Below, piece by piece: positions 11,690-22,995 of a stretch of 64,000 bases of DNA (position 1 is its first letter; each line of letters starts with the position of its first letter). This DNA is from Ceratopteris richardii (taxonomy: Eukaryota; Streptophyta; Polypodiopsida; Polypodiales; Pteridaceae): positions 224,613,045 to 224,677,044 of the forward strand of contig CM035407.1 of the NCBI GenBank assembly GCA_020310875.1, read 5' to 3'. The notes below the pieces were generated by a model that saw only the letters and a program-made list of their open reading frames with translations, was not told the origin of the DNA and did not search any database. The position numbers were made by a program, and so were the translations under genes.

Positions 11690-12180
11690 GATTTTTAGGT
11701 CCACAATCAATATAAAGATAGAGAAAATAGAGACAAGATAGTGAATAGTCAACACATGAGAGAGAGGTAGTGAGCAAAGCTCCAAAGATATTAATTTCCA
11801 TACATTCCATGATTGATGTTACAAAATAGTATAGAAAATATACAACATGATGACAAGCTATCCAATAACTCCAATCTCTCCCTAGTTGAAGATGGTCTCC
11901 TCCAAGAATAGATAAGTGTCAAGTTGTTGGACACCTTCTTGAAGATGAAGAAAGAAAAATTCCAACTCTCCAAGTTGAAGGGAACAACTCCACCAATCTT
12001 GCTCAAGAAGAGCACTCCATCTGTGATGATACAAGCACTAGTAACATGGTCTTTTTGTTGGTAAGTAAGATTGTACTTGAAAATTTTGAACCAAGAAATG
12101 TAAAATTTGTTGCCAGCGAATCAATTCATCAAAGAAATTTTTGAATTTTATTTTGACTATTAATACGTGAATGTTTTACA
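11690..12180. other. About 0.5 kb with no recognised gene, inside the antisense reverse transcriptase
   Basis: Replaces the central reverse transcriptase region of the decayed antisense copia. A 74-codon minus-strand frame (12015-11791) shows no family motif. It may be a solo LTR or a deletion filler; the termini are not identifiable. Confidence 0.3.
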
Positions 12181-12440
12181 CTATGTGTGTGCATAACCTT
12201 TAACAACTAACCTTGCTTTATACATGTCACTAGTATCATCTGCTTTTCTTTTGATTTTGAAGATCCACTTAATACCAATTGATTTTTTATCTTTCGATAA
12301 CTCACAAAGCTTCCATGTTTGATTCTTATGAATAGAATCAATCTCTTATTGCATAGATTTCTTCCGAACATGACTTTGTAGTGCATCATGCACATTAGAT
12401 GGTTCATTCTCAACTGAAGCTAGTGCTAAAATGTTATGAA

Positions 12441-12633
12441 TCTCAAATTGTTCTACGTAAATCACCTAATCTACATGTTCCCTCTTTGTTCAACTTAGAG
12501 ATCTTCCTGTTAAGTTCTTTATACCATTTTCCTTCCAAGTTTGATATATCCACTCTTGAACGTAGAAAAAACTTATTACTTTACTTTAAGTGATACGGGG
12601 CCTCTTTTGTTGAGCACGCATCATCGTAGTTTG
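12441..12633. other. Flank between the antisense copia remnant and Copia-3
   Basis: Low-complexity remnant sequence. On the minus strand a stretch reading WYKELNRKISKLNKEG is open, but I cannot assign it. It ends in GTTTG, the left target duplication of Copia-3. Confidence 0.3.
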
Positions 12634-12868
12634 TGTTGAAGATAAATGTACAAGCTCATTTTCATATGAGCCATGCTTGGACAAATTTACCAAATATAAA
12701 GATAAAGGAAAAGTAGAGGAAAAAAAGGAAAAAATAAGAAAAGAAAAAGTCTAGTCAAAACTTCATGATGAGTAAGAGATACAATATCTTGCCTTGTAGT
12801 TAGTAGCATGTAGTGGAGAAAGTGGTGAGTTAAGAAGGAGGCACAAACTTCTTCACATGCTCATTGGT

Positions 12869-12876
12869 TATAAAAG
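12869..12876 (+). promoter_or_regulatory. TATA box of the Copia-3 5' LTR
   Basis: TATAAAAG, conserved in the 3' LTR at 18314. It lies about 235 bases into the LTR, a reasonable U3 position. Confidence 0.55.
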
Positions 12877-13072
12877 TGAAGTGGGAGCACATTCAAAACA
12901 AAGAGAGAAAGAGGCAAGAGCTCCCAGTCGCACGTCAGTTTGTACACAGATCTGTTGCAGAGCTCATATCTCAGTGCATATGTAACAATTTTATGCGTTT
13001 AAATATTCATTGGAAATCTAATCTCGTGCGCTTTTCGCATATCAAATATCTCTTTGAAAAATTATGTAGTTT

Positions 13073-13600
13073 GTGAGATATCAGTGAAAGAGTGAAGTCC
13101 AGTTTTTTAGTATACCTATGTAGATAGGTAGTCTATTTTGGTCGGTTTAGTTTCCCAACCAAAACATATCCAAATTGCGTGATTTTTGTCTTGTTTGAAA
13201 GCCATTGGCATCTACTTTCACTGTCTCAAATATCCCATTCAGATCATTCATAGTCTGTGAGATATCTATCAGAGAGTAAAGTCCAGTTTTACAGTATACT
13301 TATGTGTGCAGATGGTCTATCTTGATGAGTTGAGTTTCCTGATCAAGACTCATCCAAATTAATTGATTTTTAGCTTGTTGGAAATCTATTTTTGTCTACT
13401 TTCTCTATACCAAATATCTTTCTCAAAGGATATATATTCAGAGAGCTATCAGTTCGAGAGTGAAGCTTAGTTCTTCAGCATACCTGTGTGGACAGGTAGT
13501 TCATCTTTGACAGTTGTGTTTCCTAATCAAAACTTGTCCAAATTAAGTCATTTATAGCTTGTTAGAAAGCTCTCTTTTTCTACTTTGATTGACTAAAGCA
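13073..13600 (+). repeat. Three diverged tandem repeats of about 180 bp in the Copia-3 LTR
   Basis: Units start near 13073, 13257 and 13440. Each runs through the same sequence of phrases: GAGATATC or equivalent, GAGTGAAGTCCAGTTTTT, an AGTATACCTATGTG-like stretch, a TTTCC(C/T)AA stretch, CATCCAAATT, GCTTGTTGGAAA and TCTACTTT. A weaker partial unit precedes them. The same array occurs in the 3' LTR at about 18560-19100. Confidence 0.7.
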
Positions 13601-13730
13601 TCAAGTCCATTTGAGTTTTGTGTTGAGAGCAGCAAGCTTTCTAAGGTGCATATGTTTGTCCAAGTGCTGGCATACAAGGGTGGTTCACTACACATTTCCG
13701 TTGTGCATAGGAGAACTCATTCTCCACAGT

Positions 13731-13750
13731 TGGTATCAGAGCAAACTTGG
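13731..13750 (+). other. Copia-3 primer binding site (tRNA-iMet type)
   Basis: TGGTATCAGAGCAAACTTGG starts two bases after the 5' LTR; its first twelve bases are the canonical initiator-tRNA complement. Confidence 0.88.
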
Positions 13751-13886
13751 TGTTGAAACTTCATCAACAGAGTTGGAGGTGAAGCAAAGCCAAAGAGGAG
13801 CTACAAAACAAGAAGGAGCTTCACAAACGCAAGAGCAAAGGACTATAACTATTCGAGGTAACTCTCAAAGTCTTTGATACTCTTCA

Positions 13887-16800
13887 ATGGCTGACTTGGG
13901 TCAACAAGTAGAGAAGTTGGTCAAGGATAACTATCCTGTGTGGAAGTTTAGAATGACCAACTACCTAATGGGCAAAGGCTTATGGGGTATTGTGAGCGGC
14001 GATGATGCTCAACCTCAAATCAATCAAGCTATGGCCACGGAAGTCCAAAGGAGGCAAGCAAAAGAATGGGAAGAGAGGAATAGGAGAGTCATGTTCCTCA
14101 TTTCTCAAGTCATTACTAATGCCATGGTAGGTCATATTCAACATCTCGAGAAAGCTAAGGATGCTTGGAAAGCTCTTGAAAGAATGTATTCAACAAATAC
14201 CAAAGCTAGGAAACTTCAACTCAAGAATGAGTTGAACACAATCAAGAAAAGTTCGAGTCAATCCATAGCTGAATATACTTTGAAGATTAAGGAGCTAAGC
14301 GATGCTTTAGCTTCTATTGGAGCAATAGTTGAAGACGAAGATCTTGTGTGTTATACTCTCAATGGCTTGAGAGAAGATGAAAGATGGAAGCCTTTCATAA
14401 CTTCCATTAACTTGAAAGATGTATATCCAGGTTTTGAACAACTAATCCCTCATCTTATCACAGAAGAGCTTAGCTTATGTGGTCCCAAAGGAAAGGACAG
14501 CCACAACCAAATGTTATATGCAGGTCGAGGTAAAGGAAGAAACTCAAGAGGAAAAGGAAGAGGTCACAACCACTCCAACTTTAATCAAAACAATTCGGAA
14601 GACAACAAGGATGCATCAAATGCCAACACACAAGGAAGAGGTTGAGGTAGAAGTAGAGGAAGAGGCCGAAGCTCCTACAATTCTCATAAAGATATAACAT
14701 GCTATCATTGTGGTAAAGTAGGACACTATGCTAGTGATTGTTGGCTAAAGAATGGAAGACCAAATGGAGGCAATCAAAGGAACCAAAGCAACTATGCAGG
14801 CACCTCAAGTGAAGGAAGCAAGGACACACTACTTGCAATGAGACATGAGTATAGAAGCTCTTGTGAAGATGACAAAAAATGGTGCATTGATTCAGGTTGT
14901 AATAACCATATGTCATGCCAAGGAAGTTTGTTCACTAATCTACAGGTACCAAGTGGAAAAGGATGTGTTGATACAGGTGATGATACTCAACACATGATTG
15001 AACACATTGGAGATATAAGGCTTGGAGATACAAGCAGAGCAAAGGTACTATCTAATGTTCTTCATGTTCCTACAATTTCAAAGAACTTGATTTCAGTAGG
15101 ACAAATGGTAGAGAAGGGTTATCATGTCATATTCAATGAGAATGGGTGCTTCATAAAGAATCCAAAAGAAGGCTTCAAAGTCATTGCTCGAGGTAGAAGA
15201 GAAGGAAGGATGTTCACTTTGGATGTCCAATATCCACATGGAAAAGTCATGTACATTCAATGTGGGAATAGGAAGATTTCAGAGCTGGACTTATGGCACA
15301 AAAGAATAGGACACATCAACATTCCAAAGCTGAAGGACATGAGCAAACATGAAATGGTAAGAGGTCTTCCAAAATTTAATATACATGAGTTATGTGAAGC
15401 TTGTCAACTAGGAAAGCAAACGAGGCAGCCATTCCAGAGGAGCAATTATGTGGCTCCAAATGTCTTGGACTTGATACATACGGATGTATGGGGACCAACC
15501 CATGAGGCATCAATGGCTGGTAATAGATTTTTTGTCACCTTCATTGATGATCACTCAAGAAAGGTTTGGTTGTTTTGTATGAAGCAAAAATCAGAGGTGT
15601 TTTCTATATTCAAAAGATTCAAAGCTGAAGTTGAAAAGGAAACAGGAAGGTCTATCAAAACCTTAAGGTCCGATGGTGGAGGAGAATACTTCTCCAAAGT
15701 ATTTTCAGATTTTCTACAAGAGAATGGGATCAAAAGGCAATTCACTTGTAGGTATACACCACAACAAAATGGAGTAGCTGAGAGGAAAAATAGGCAAATT
15801 GCTGAAATTGCAAGATGCATGCTCAACGAGATGAAGGTACCATTGTACTATTGGGCTGAAGCTACCACAACCGCCATTTACTTGATGAATAGGTGCACAA
15901 CATCAGGAATACATCACTTGACTCCTGAAGAGGTATATTCCGGTAAGAAACCTGATCTTACACACCTCAAAGTGTTTGGATGTGTTTGCTTTGTTCACAT
16001 TCCACAAGAAGCTAGAACAAAGATGGAACCAAGGTCAGAAAAATGCATTTTCATCGGCTACTCGACGGAGCAAAAAGGATACAAGTGTTACAACCCTAGA
16101 ACAAAGGAATTAAGAGTCTTGCGAGATGTGGTCTTTGATGAACTAAGACCATGGTATGAAGATAAAGGAAAGGAAAAGATTCTTGAAGAAGATTGGGATG
16201 ATTATGCAGGAACAAATCAAAGAGAAGTTCAACAATCAAGCACAAAGGCTTCAGGTCCAGAGGCATCTACATCAAATGAAGAATGTTCAACATGGAGGGG
16301 GAGTCATTCTTTGTCCCCAAATTCAGCTCATAGTAGAGCCAAAGAGGCAAGCGCTACTCAAACAGTGAGGTAGATGCAAGTGAAGAAGAATATGAAGAGG
16401 TAATCACTCCGATTGTAAAGATAAATAGGTTAAAGAAGCAACTCTTTAAAGGCAATGAAAGAAGATCTTCAAGGACAAGGTATCCAACTCAAAGGTTGAG
16501 TTATGATAGTTTTATGGCGACACATTTTGCATACATGATGCAGGTTATCAAAGACAAAGAGCCTGAGACATATGAAGAGGCTTGCACACAAAAGGAATGG
16601 AAGCAAGCTATGAAAGAGGAGATCAAAGCTCTCAAAGATAATCACACATGGGAGCTAGTGCCAAAGAAAGAAGGTATGAAGATTTTTCCAAACAAATGGG
16701 TGTTTAAAGTAAAGAGGAATGCTGATGGTTCACTAGCTAGATATAAAGCTAGATTAGTTGCCAAAGGATTTAAACAAACACAAGGCATAGATTATGATGA

Positions 16801-18199
16801 AGTTTTCAGCCCCGTTGCAAAGATGGGAACTATCAGAACCTTAATAGCAATTGGTGCTTCAAGGAGATGGCCATTATATCAACTCGACATCAAAAATGCC
16901 TTTCTCAATGGAGAACTACAAGAAGAGGTATACATGAGTCAGTCGGTTGGATTTGACGTTGAAAACCATCCAGATTTTGTTTGCAGGTTGAAGAAGGCAC
17001 TTTATGGCTTGAAGCAAGCACCAAGAGCATGGAATCAGAGATTGGTAGAGTATCTAACTAAGTGTGGATACAACCCAGGTAGTGCAGATCCTTTGTTGTA
17101 CATGAAGAAGGAAGAAAATAGAGAGGTATATATTTGCATATATGTCAATGACCTCATCATAACAGGAAACGATGTTACAGGGATTAAAGATATCAAAAGG
17201 AAGCTTGGTAAGGAGTTTAAAATTTCAGATCTTGGGGAGCTGAAATATTTTTTAGGAATTGAACTTGTTTATGGAAAGAGTGGCATCTACTTGATGCAAA
17301 GGAAGTACCTGTTGGATGTTCTTTTCAGATTTGGAATGAGTGAATGCAAACCACTCACTCAACCCATGGGCACAAATACAAAGATTTGTTCAAATGATGG
17401 AGAGCCATTGGAAGATGTAACGACATACAGAAGCATTGTAGGATCATTGATCTATGCAAACATTACAAGACCTGATTTGTCTTATGTTGTTGGTGTACTT
17501 TCTCAGTTTATGCAAGCCCCAACAAGTGAACACTTAAATTTAGCCAAGAGAGTGTTGAGATACATAAAACATACAGTTAATCATGCTTTGTTTTACAAGT
17601 TTGATGAAGAATTGCAGGTCAAAGGCTTTAGTGATGCTGATTGGGCAGGCTCAAAGGAAGATAGAAGATCAACCTCAGGTTATGTGTTCATGATAGGAAG
17701 CAAACCTATCACGTGGAGCTCAAAGAAACAACCTACTGTTGCACTTTCATCTATGGATGTTGAATACAGAGGATTAGCATTGGCTGATCTTGGAGTGCAA
17801 GTTGGAACCATCCCTATATATGGTGATAACATGTCAAGGATCTACTTGGCAAGCAATCCTATGTTTCATGCAAGGAGCAAGCACATAGAGGTCCACTACC
17901 ATTATGTAAGGGAGAAGGTGCTGAGCAAAGATGTGGAGATAAATTTCATTAGAACCAAAGAGCAGGTTGCAGATATTTTTACAAAGTTCTTGGATGCTTC
18001 TAAACTCAAAGGCTTCAAGGATGTGATAAATTTGCAGGACATGGATGAAGATAACTCCCAAATGAGCTTGAGGGGGAGTGTTGAAGATAAATGTACAAGC
18101 TCATTTTCATATGAGCCATGCTTGGATAAATTTACCAAATATGAAGATAAAGGAAAAGTAGAGGAAAAAAAGAAAAAAATAAGAAAAGAAAAAGTCTAG
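13887..18199 (+). pseudogene. Copia-3 gag-pol polyprotein, nearly open
   Basis: ATG at 13887 (MADLGQQVEKL) opens gag. One TGA at 14643 sits in an Arg/Gly tail. The same frame continues through the knuckle CYHCGKVGHYASDC (about 14701), protease CIDSGCNNH (14884), integrase zinc region (LDLWHKRIGHIN, CEACQLGKQTR) and core (DVWGP, FIDDHSR, RSDGGGEYF, AERKNR) to a stop at 16371. A frame change before this stop leads to the second frame, from about 16380, which holds reverse transcriptase (YKARLVAKGFKQTQGIDYDE, LDIKNAFLNG, box YVNDL instead of YVDDL) and RNase H (SDADWAGSKEDRRSTSGY). RNase H lacks roughly a dozen residues between VEYRGLALA and DLGVQV. The frame runs on through the polypurine tract and about 120 bases into the 3' LTR before stopping. 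Least damaged of the copia elements, but still inactive as written. Confidence 0.93.
18067..18078 (+). other. Copia-3 polypurine tract
   Basis: CTTGAGGGGGAG ends at the base before the 3' LTR TG. It is translated as part of the open pol frame. Confidence 0.82.
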
Positions 18200-19235
18200 T
18201 CAAAACTTCATGATGAGTAAGAGATACAATATCTTGCCTTGTAGTTAGTAGCATGTAGTGGAGAAAGTGGTGAGTTAAGAAGGAGGCACAAACTTCTTCA
18301 CATGCTCATTGGTTATAAAAGTGAAGTGGGAGCACATTCAAAACAAATAGAGAAAGAGGCAAGAGCTCCTAGTAGTCGGATCTAGCCATTTTGTCATTTT
18401 GGTTTTCCCTTAGACTCCTTCCAGCCGCACGTCAGTTTGTACACAGCTCTGTTGCAGAGCTCATATCTCCGTGCATATGTAACCATTTTGTGCGTATAAA
18501 CATTCATTGGAAAGCTTATCTCGTGTACAATCTGCATATGAAATATCTCTTTGAAAGCTTATGTACTTTCTGAGATATCAGTGAAAGAGTGAAGTCCAAT
18601 TTTTCAGTATACCTGTGTAGATAGGTAGTCTATTTTGGTTAGTTCAGTTTCCCAACCAAAACATATCCAAATTGCGTGATTTTTATCTTGTTGGAAAGCC
18701 CTTGGCATCTACTTCACTGTCGCAAATATCTCATTCAGATCATTCATACTCTGTGAGATATCTATCAGAGAGTAAAGTCGAGTAAAGTCCAGTTTTAAAG
18801 TGTACTTATGTGTGCAAGTGGTCTATCTTGATGAGTTGATTTTCCTGATCAAAACTCATCCAAATTACTTGATTTCTAGCTTGCTGGAAAGCTATTTGTG
18901 TCTACTTTTTTTGTACCAAATATCTTTCTCAAAGGATATATATTCAGAGAGCTATCAGTCCGAGAGTGAAGCTCAATTTTTCAGCATACCTATGTGGAGA
19001 GGTAGTTCATCTTTGATAGTTGTGTTTCCTAATCAAAACTTGTCCAAATCAAGTCATTTATAGCTTGTTAGAAAGCTCTCTTTGTCTACTTTGATTGACT
19101 AAAGCATCAAGTCCATTTGAGTTTTGTGTTGAGAGCAGCAAGCTTTCTAAGGTGCAGATGTTTGTCCAAGTGCTGGACATACAAGGGTGGTTCACTACAC
19201 ATTTCCGTTGCGCATAGGAGAACTCATTCTCCACA
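18079..19235 (+). repeat. 3' LTR of Copia-3 (1157 bp)
   Basis: Begins TGTTGAAGATAAATG and ends TTCTCCACA. It carries the tandem 180-bp units, the TATA box at 18314, and the segment of about 50-60 bases missing from the 5' LTR. Confidence 0.93.
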
Positions 19236-19240
19236 GTTTG
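19236..19240. repeat. Right target site duplication of Copia-3 (GTTTG)
   Basis: Identical to 12629-12633. Confidence 0.9.
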
Positions 19241-20107
19241 AAGGGTTGGAGGTTTTGTAGGATGTAAGGGGTGTGTCTTGTCTATGGTGAGAAATTGGAT
19301 TGAGGAGGGCATTAAAAATTAGGTGGGTGCTGAAAAGTAGAGGAAGAAAAAGTAGTGAAAGGACACTTGAAAGGAAAATTGGGCTTGATCGGTTGTTGTC
19401 GTTAACGCAAAAGAGATAGCTTCATAGAGGATCCTAGGATGTAGTGTGTTGAGCTTGGCTTGGATTCCCGTCTCCAAACCATCTTCATACTTTTGTTGCA
19501 AAGTATCTTTAGGAACCATTTCAAGCGAATGAATAAGTAGTAATCATTGCCAAAAGCATTCAATGTAGGTAGATACAATATCTTCATCTTTCCATCCAAA
19601 AGCTATTCATGATCGACAAGCATGTAAGTGGAACTAGGGAGGAAGGAAAGACTCCTTGATCTTTTCTTGAAATGCAATCCATCTGGTGGGGTGGTCGGTG
19701 CTATGCTGCAAAACATTCCACCAGAATTGGGCCCTACCCACAAAATAGTTAGTAATAAATTTCACTTTTTCAATTTCTCAATGTGATTCATCACAATAGA
19801 AGTCATCAAATTGGGATAGCCATGAAGGAACAAATCGGCCATCCTTTTGCCCATCGAATCGAGAAAATCAAAATTTTTTGGCACCAATCTTAGAATGTAT
19901 GCCTTCCTCTTGAACGATGATAATGGTCTTCACCACCCTAACTACATTGTTATCATCACTTTGCATTTGTTGGAGTGAAGCATCACATTCTTTTATCTCC
20001 TTTTGAGCATGTTGGAGTTTGTGTTGCAAAATCTCCCATTGTTGCTCAATCGGTATCCCACGTAGGGATGATGTATCAAAATCCTTGATATTATGGGTAG
20101 GGTCCAT
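19241..20107 (-). pseudogene. Antisense LTR-retrotransposon gag (Retrotrans_gag type), broken
   Basis: The minus-strand start is ATG at 20107 (MDPTHNIKDFDTSSLRG), followed by a coiled-coil-like stretch (QQWEILQHKLQHAQKEIKE). After frame changes near 19860 the typical gag capsid motif appears: a glycine-arginine-alanine-x-x-W-W context (VGRAQFWWNVLQHS) and RWIAFQEKIKESF at about 19730-19650. KYEDGLETGIQAKL follows near 19490-19450. This block is typical of gag in Ty3/gypsy elements, but no pol is present, so the superfamily is inferred. At least two frameshifts and stops break it. Copia-3 cut it off at 19236. Confidence 0.7.
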
Positions 20108-20226
20108 GGCCTTATATAGAAGCAAAACCTAAGACTTGACTGGATGACCAAAAAGGATGTCGAATCATGAGCGGACATAGCAAATCATGAATGAAGGTCG
20201 AGAGTACACCTCCACAGACATGCATA

Positions 20227-20239
20227 GGTTCTGATACCA
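20227..20239 (-). other. Primer binding site of the antisense LTR element
   Basis: On the minus strand TGGTATCAGAACC lies just outside the LTR and upstream of gag, the arrangement expected of a tRNA-iMet-primed element. Confidence 0.72.
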
Positions 20240-20240
20240 C

Positions 20241-20502
20241 TGTTGCCCAGATCTTGCAGATGCACATATGTAGAGATAGTATAGAGATGAAAGCTCACAA
20301 AAGTACTCTGAAAAAAGAGAGAGATAAGAGACTGGATACAAGATTGGGTACAATCTCCCTCCACATACTCTAATGAATGATTCTATCAGAGTATGTGTAT
20401 TTATAGGTATTTTTCATTACATCTTGAATAGAAGATACATGAAGGTTGTAGTTTGAAAAGCGTGCATTTAAGAAGATCTGATTTATTTCCAAAATTATCG
20501 CT
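20241..20502 (-). repeat. 5' LTR (or part) of the antisense element
   Basis: On the plus strand it begins TGTTGCCCAG, the complement of a CA-ending LTR abutting the primer site. In sense orientation it has a TATA-like box (CTATAAATACAC, about 20404-20393). The far boundary is not certain: the terminus of the next element lies at 20503, so the LTR may be cut there. Confidence 0.6.
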
Positions 20503-20522
20503 CATTAGGGTGAAAAACGGCC
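20503..20522 (+). repeat. Left terminal inverted repeat, 20 bp
   Basis: CATTAGGGTGAAAAACGGCC, identical to the complement of 29877-29896. It also forms part of a local inverted repeat: CTCATTAG (20501-20508) pairs with CTAATGAG (about 20539-20546). Confidence 0.6.
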
Positions 20523-20944
20523 GAAAAGTGGATGTCTGCTAATGAGAGATTAAGGAAATTGATAAATAGAGTCTTTCCAGTACAAGAATATAACATTGTT
20601 GTCTCCTTTAACCGTATGAAGAAATTCTTTTTTTAAGAGAATATGATCTAAAAGCGCCGCGAAAGTGATAAAGATTCTTGTATTCCATGTACAATTTCTT
20701 GGTTTGATGCAAAAAAAGATATTTTTGCACACCACACAATGCGTATTTTTCAAGTTCTAAGAAGGAAATGATTTTTGAAGATACGAAATATTTCTGGGTT
20801 CATGAAATTCCATGGTCATTCGGCGACAGGGTTTACATCAAATCAAAAGTTTCCACATGTACAAAGCCTTTTTATCTATAAATGTTGGCAAAGTTTGTGA
20901 ATGTCGGTTTCTCGCTTTGAGCATTCTTCTTCTTCTCGATTCTA
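20523..20944. other. Left subterminal region without a gene
   Basis: AT-rich; no protein, LTR or RNA gene recognised. It does not match the corresponding right subterminal stretch. A TATA-like stretch near 20873 (TATCTATAAATG) could serve gene X at 20945. Confidence 0.35.
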
Positions 20945-21851
20945 ATGGCTTCTTCTTCTCGTCGTCCTTCCAATCATGTAACCTCATGTGAGGTTTACAA
21001 TAGAAGAGATGATTCTTTATGAAAACCTCTTTCTGTGAAGTCAAATGAATGAGTAACTATGCTTCCTAGCTGTAGAGGTGCCCATAAAGTACAGCATGCT
21101 AAAAGAGACGACACAAGAAAGATTTGGAGGGGACGTATTCTTAGTTTCAAATTGAAGAGATGCGGGTGGTTTGGAAGAGTACAACATGTGTACAACGCTA
21201 AGGATCTTGTTCTAGAAAATCATCTGCAATTCCCTTTGTACTGTAAGTGAAGTTGTACAATGCTCTTCTATCATTTCAATTGTTTTTGTATAACAACATA
21301 GATGTTTTTGTATTGCAGATATTTTTCCTTCCAATATTCTAGAGTGGCAACCTCTTGAATGTTTAACACGAAAATTCAGAGTTCTTCGTAAGGAATATGT
21401 AGAGCTTATGTATGCAGACAAATTTGCTCAATTTTTCAATAGCATAGAGCTATTTGTCCATTTTGCATATTATCAGGTGCCATTAGGGAGGAGCTCTTAT
21501 GGAAATCTTATACATTTGCCTGCTCCTTGCATCTCTTCATTAGATTGGGATGCTCCTGATCATTCAACAAAAGGTGGAAAAGAAAGCTTGGACTTTGGAT
21601 AGCCTTGGACTCATGAGAGGAGAGCTGTCTAGAAGTACTGATTCATCCACATTTTCAATCTAGAAAGATAATTGTCACTGCAAATTGGAAATTCAGAATT
21701 GTAAGGGAGCTCCTAGAGTACCTTGATGAGGCATCATCACAATTCAGATTCTCAATTGATGATGCAATATTTAACATAAGATCAGAGAAAAAATTATATT
21801 GCATAACTTGGCTACCACCCAGGGTGATCAAGTTCCAACCCTTTAGATTGT
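20945..21851 (+). pseudogene. Gene X, left copy: unrecognised spliced gene
   Basis: I do not recognise this protein. An ATG at 20945 opens MASSSRRPSNHVTSCEVY, which meets a stop near 21020. A second open stretch starts at 21059 (MLPSCRGAHKVQHAKR) and is rich in Arg/Lys. It can be spliced in frame across a 76-base intron with donor GTAAGT at 21243 and acceptor TTGCAG ending at 21318. The next exon reads through LEWQPLECLTRKFRVL and FAYYQVPLGRSSYGNLIHLP to TAG at 21600. In another frame, 21655-21851 encodes IIVTANWKFR...LLEYLDEASSQFRFSIDDA and ends PFRL*. That last block is the part duplicated, inverted, in the right arm. Real splice-like signals and the conservation of the last block suggest a former gene rather than chance. 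Confidence 0.45.
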
Positions 21852-22071
21852 AACAAGTCTCCTTCTTTAAAAAGCTTTTTTTCAAACTTCCATTGATTTT
21901 TCTTTGCAAGATGGTGACTAAGAATGTGACTAATTACATCACTTCAATTATGTCATTATCTGGACTATATTCATATTGGCATTTTTTTGTTTAATTTCAA
22001 GATTCTGAGGAGGTTTCAATGGTGCAATGATTATACATGAACTTGCATATGACAAAATGGAAAAGATTGGA

Positions 22072-22146
22072 TGACACGACCGATACAAGCAATACGGGCC
22101 ATCTGAAATTCTTCGATTGCCCATATCACTTGCATCGGTCATGTCA
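22072..22146. repeat. Hairpin H1 (75 bp)
   Basis: TGACACGACCGAT...ATCGGTCATGTCA. Outer subfamily, with AATACGGGCC / CCCATATC in the inner stem. Mirror partner of H11 at 28481-28555. Confidence 0.8.
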
Positions 22147-22614
22147 TAAAAACTTCTCTATCCTCTTCACATTTAACTTTTTTTGCAGGATGGTGACTAA
22201 GAATGTGACTGATCACTTCAATTATGTCTTTTTATGGACTACATTCATATTGGCATTTTTTTTGTTTAATTTTAAAGATTCTGATGAGGTTTCTATTGTG
22301 CAATGATTATAAAGGAACTTGCATGAGTATATTCTAGGTGATTCAAGAATATAAATCAAGAAATTCTTACATAATATATCTCCCCTTTTAGAACCTTTTT
22401 CCATACTTCTATTGATTTGCCTTTGTAGGATGGTAACTAAGAATGTGACTCATTACATCACTTCAATTATGGATTTTTATGGACTATATTCATATTGGCA
22501 ATTTTTTGTTTAATTTCAACATTTTACAAAATAATGCAATGATTATACAAGATCTTGCATATGACAAAATGGATGTCTGACAAAATGGATGGTATGACAA
22601 AATGGAAAGATGGA

Positions 22615-22689
22615 TGACACAACCGATACAAGCGATACGAGCCATCTGAAATTCTCCGATTGCCCCTATCGCTTGCATCGGTCATGTCA
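22615..22689. repeat. Hairpin H2 (75 bp)
   Basis: TGACACAACCGATACAAGCG paired with CGCTTGCATCGGTCATGTCA. Outer subfamily; mirror partner of H10 at 27942-28016. Confidence 0.8.
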
Positions 22690-22995
22690 TAAAAACTTCT
22701 CTATCCTCTTCACATTTAATTTTTCAACAAGAATAAAGCAAAAATCACACAAAATAGACATTTTGATGATAGGATCAATTACATTTTGCTTGAACCATGC
22801 AATGAAGTCACTTTTGCTTAGTTCTCAAGAGGATCAATTCAACATTACATTACTCAAGGCATATAAATATAGTTACAATGACCATCTTCCAGATGAAGCC
22901 TAGCATAATTACATACAATTTGTACATCAATAAAGCTTCCAACATATGTTGGTTACACATTAGATTACAATCTTACATTCCAAAAATATAATGTT

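Larger units (their letters stand above)
9330..12440 (-). pseudogene. Decayed antisense copia pol (reverse transcriptase and RNase H)
   Basis: Read on the minus strand from right to left. Near 12410-12200 is the reverse transcriptase start (residues like IDSIHKNQTW and IGIKWIFKIK). At 11690-11430 is its C-terminal part (KVLDRINVTDDKP, then ANYMEGVPYAS). At 11430-11110 is RNase H (LSRFMANLGKADWDAIKR). A second, overlapping RNase H copy is at 11092-10889 (MANLSKAHRDIVK, LRGFCDSDM). The C-terminal RNase H lies at 9790-9590 (CDRQSVISFAKN, HAHTKHIDMRY). The order is right for copia but the middle of the polymerase, including the YVDD box, is missing, and unrelated DNA fills 9850-10880 and 11690-12180. 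It differs in sequence from Copia-1 to -3. Confidence 0.75.
12634..13728 (+). repeat. 5' LTR of Copia-3 (1095 bp)
   Basis: Starts TGTTGAAGATAAATG and ends TTCTCCACA, collinear with 18079-19235. It lacks a segment of some 50-60 bases that the 3' LTR has near 18371-18425. A TATA-like box is at 12869. Confidence 0.93.
12634..19235 (+). mobile_element. Copia-3, full-length Ty1/copia element with GTTTG duplication
   Basis: A complete element: 5' LTR 12634-13728, primer site, gag-pol, polypurine tract, 3' LTR 18079-19235. Five bases GTTTG occur at 12629-12633 and again at 19236-19240, a perfect target site duplication. The LTRs differ by scattered substitutions and an indel of about 50-60 bases, so the insertion is not recent. 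The flanks differ in kind (decayed copia on the left, antisense LTR-element gag on the right). Confidence 0.95.
21905..22740. repeat. Three internal direct repeats of 240-285 bp in the left arm
   Basis: The phrase GATGGTGACTAAGAATGTGA recurs at about 21909, 22190 and 22430, each time followed by an ATTACATCACTTCAATTATG-like stretch, ATTCATATTGGCA, and TGCAATGATTATA. Two of the units also carry a hairpin of the 75-bp family. The right arm shows the mirrored set at about 27890-28745. Confidence 0.7.

Noticed and set aside
11791-12015. Minus-strand 74-codon frame as a gene
   Set aside because: No family motif; lies within an insertion in a decayed reverse transcriptase.
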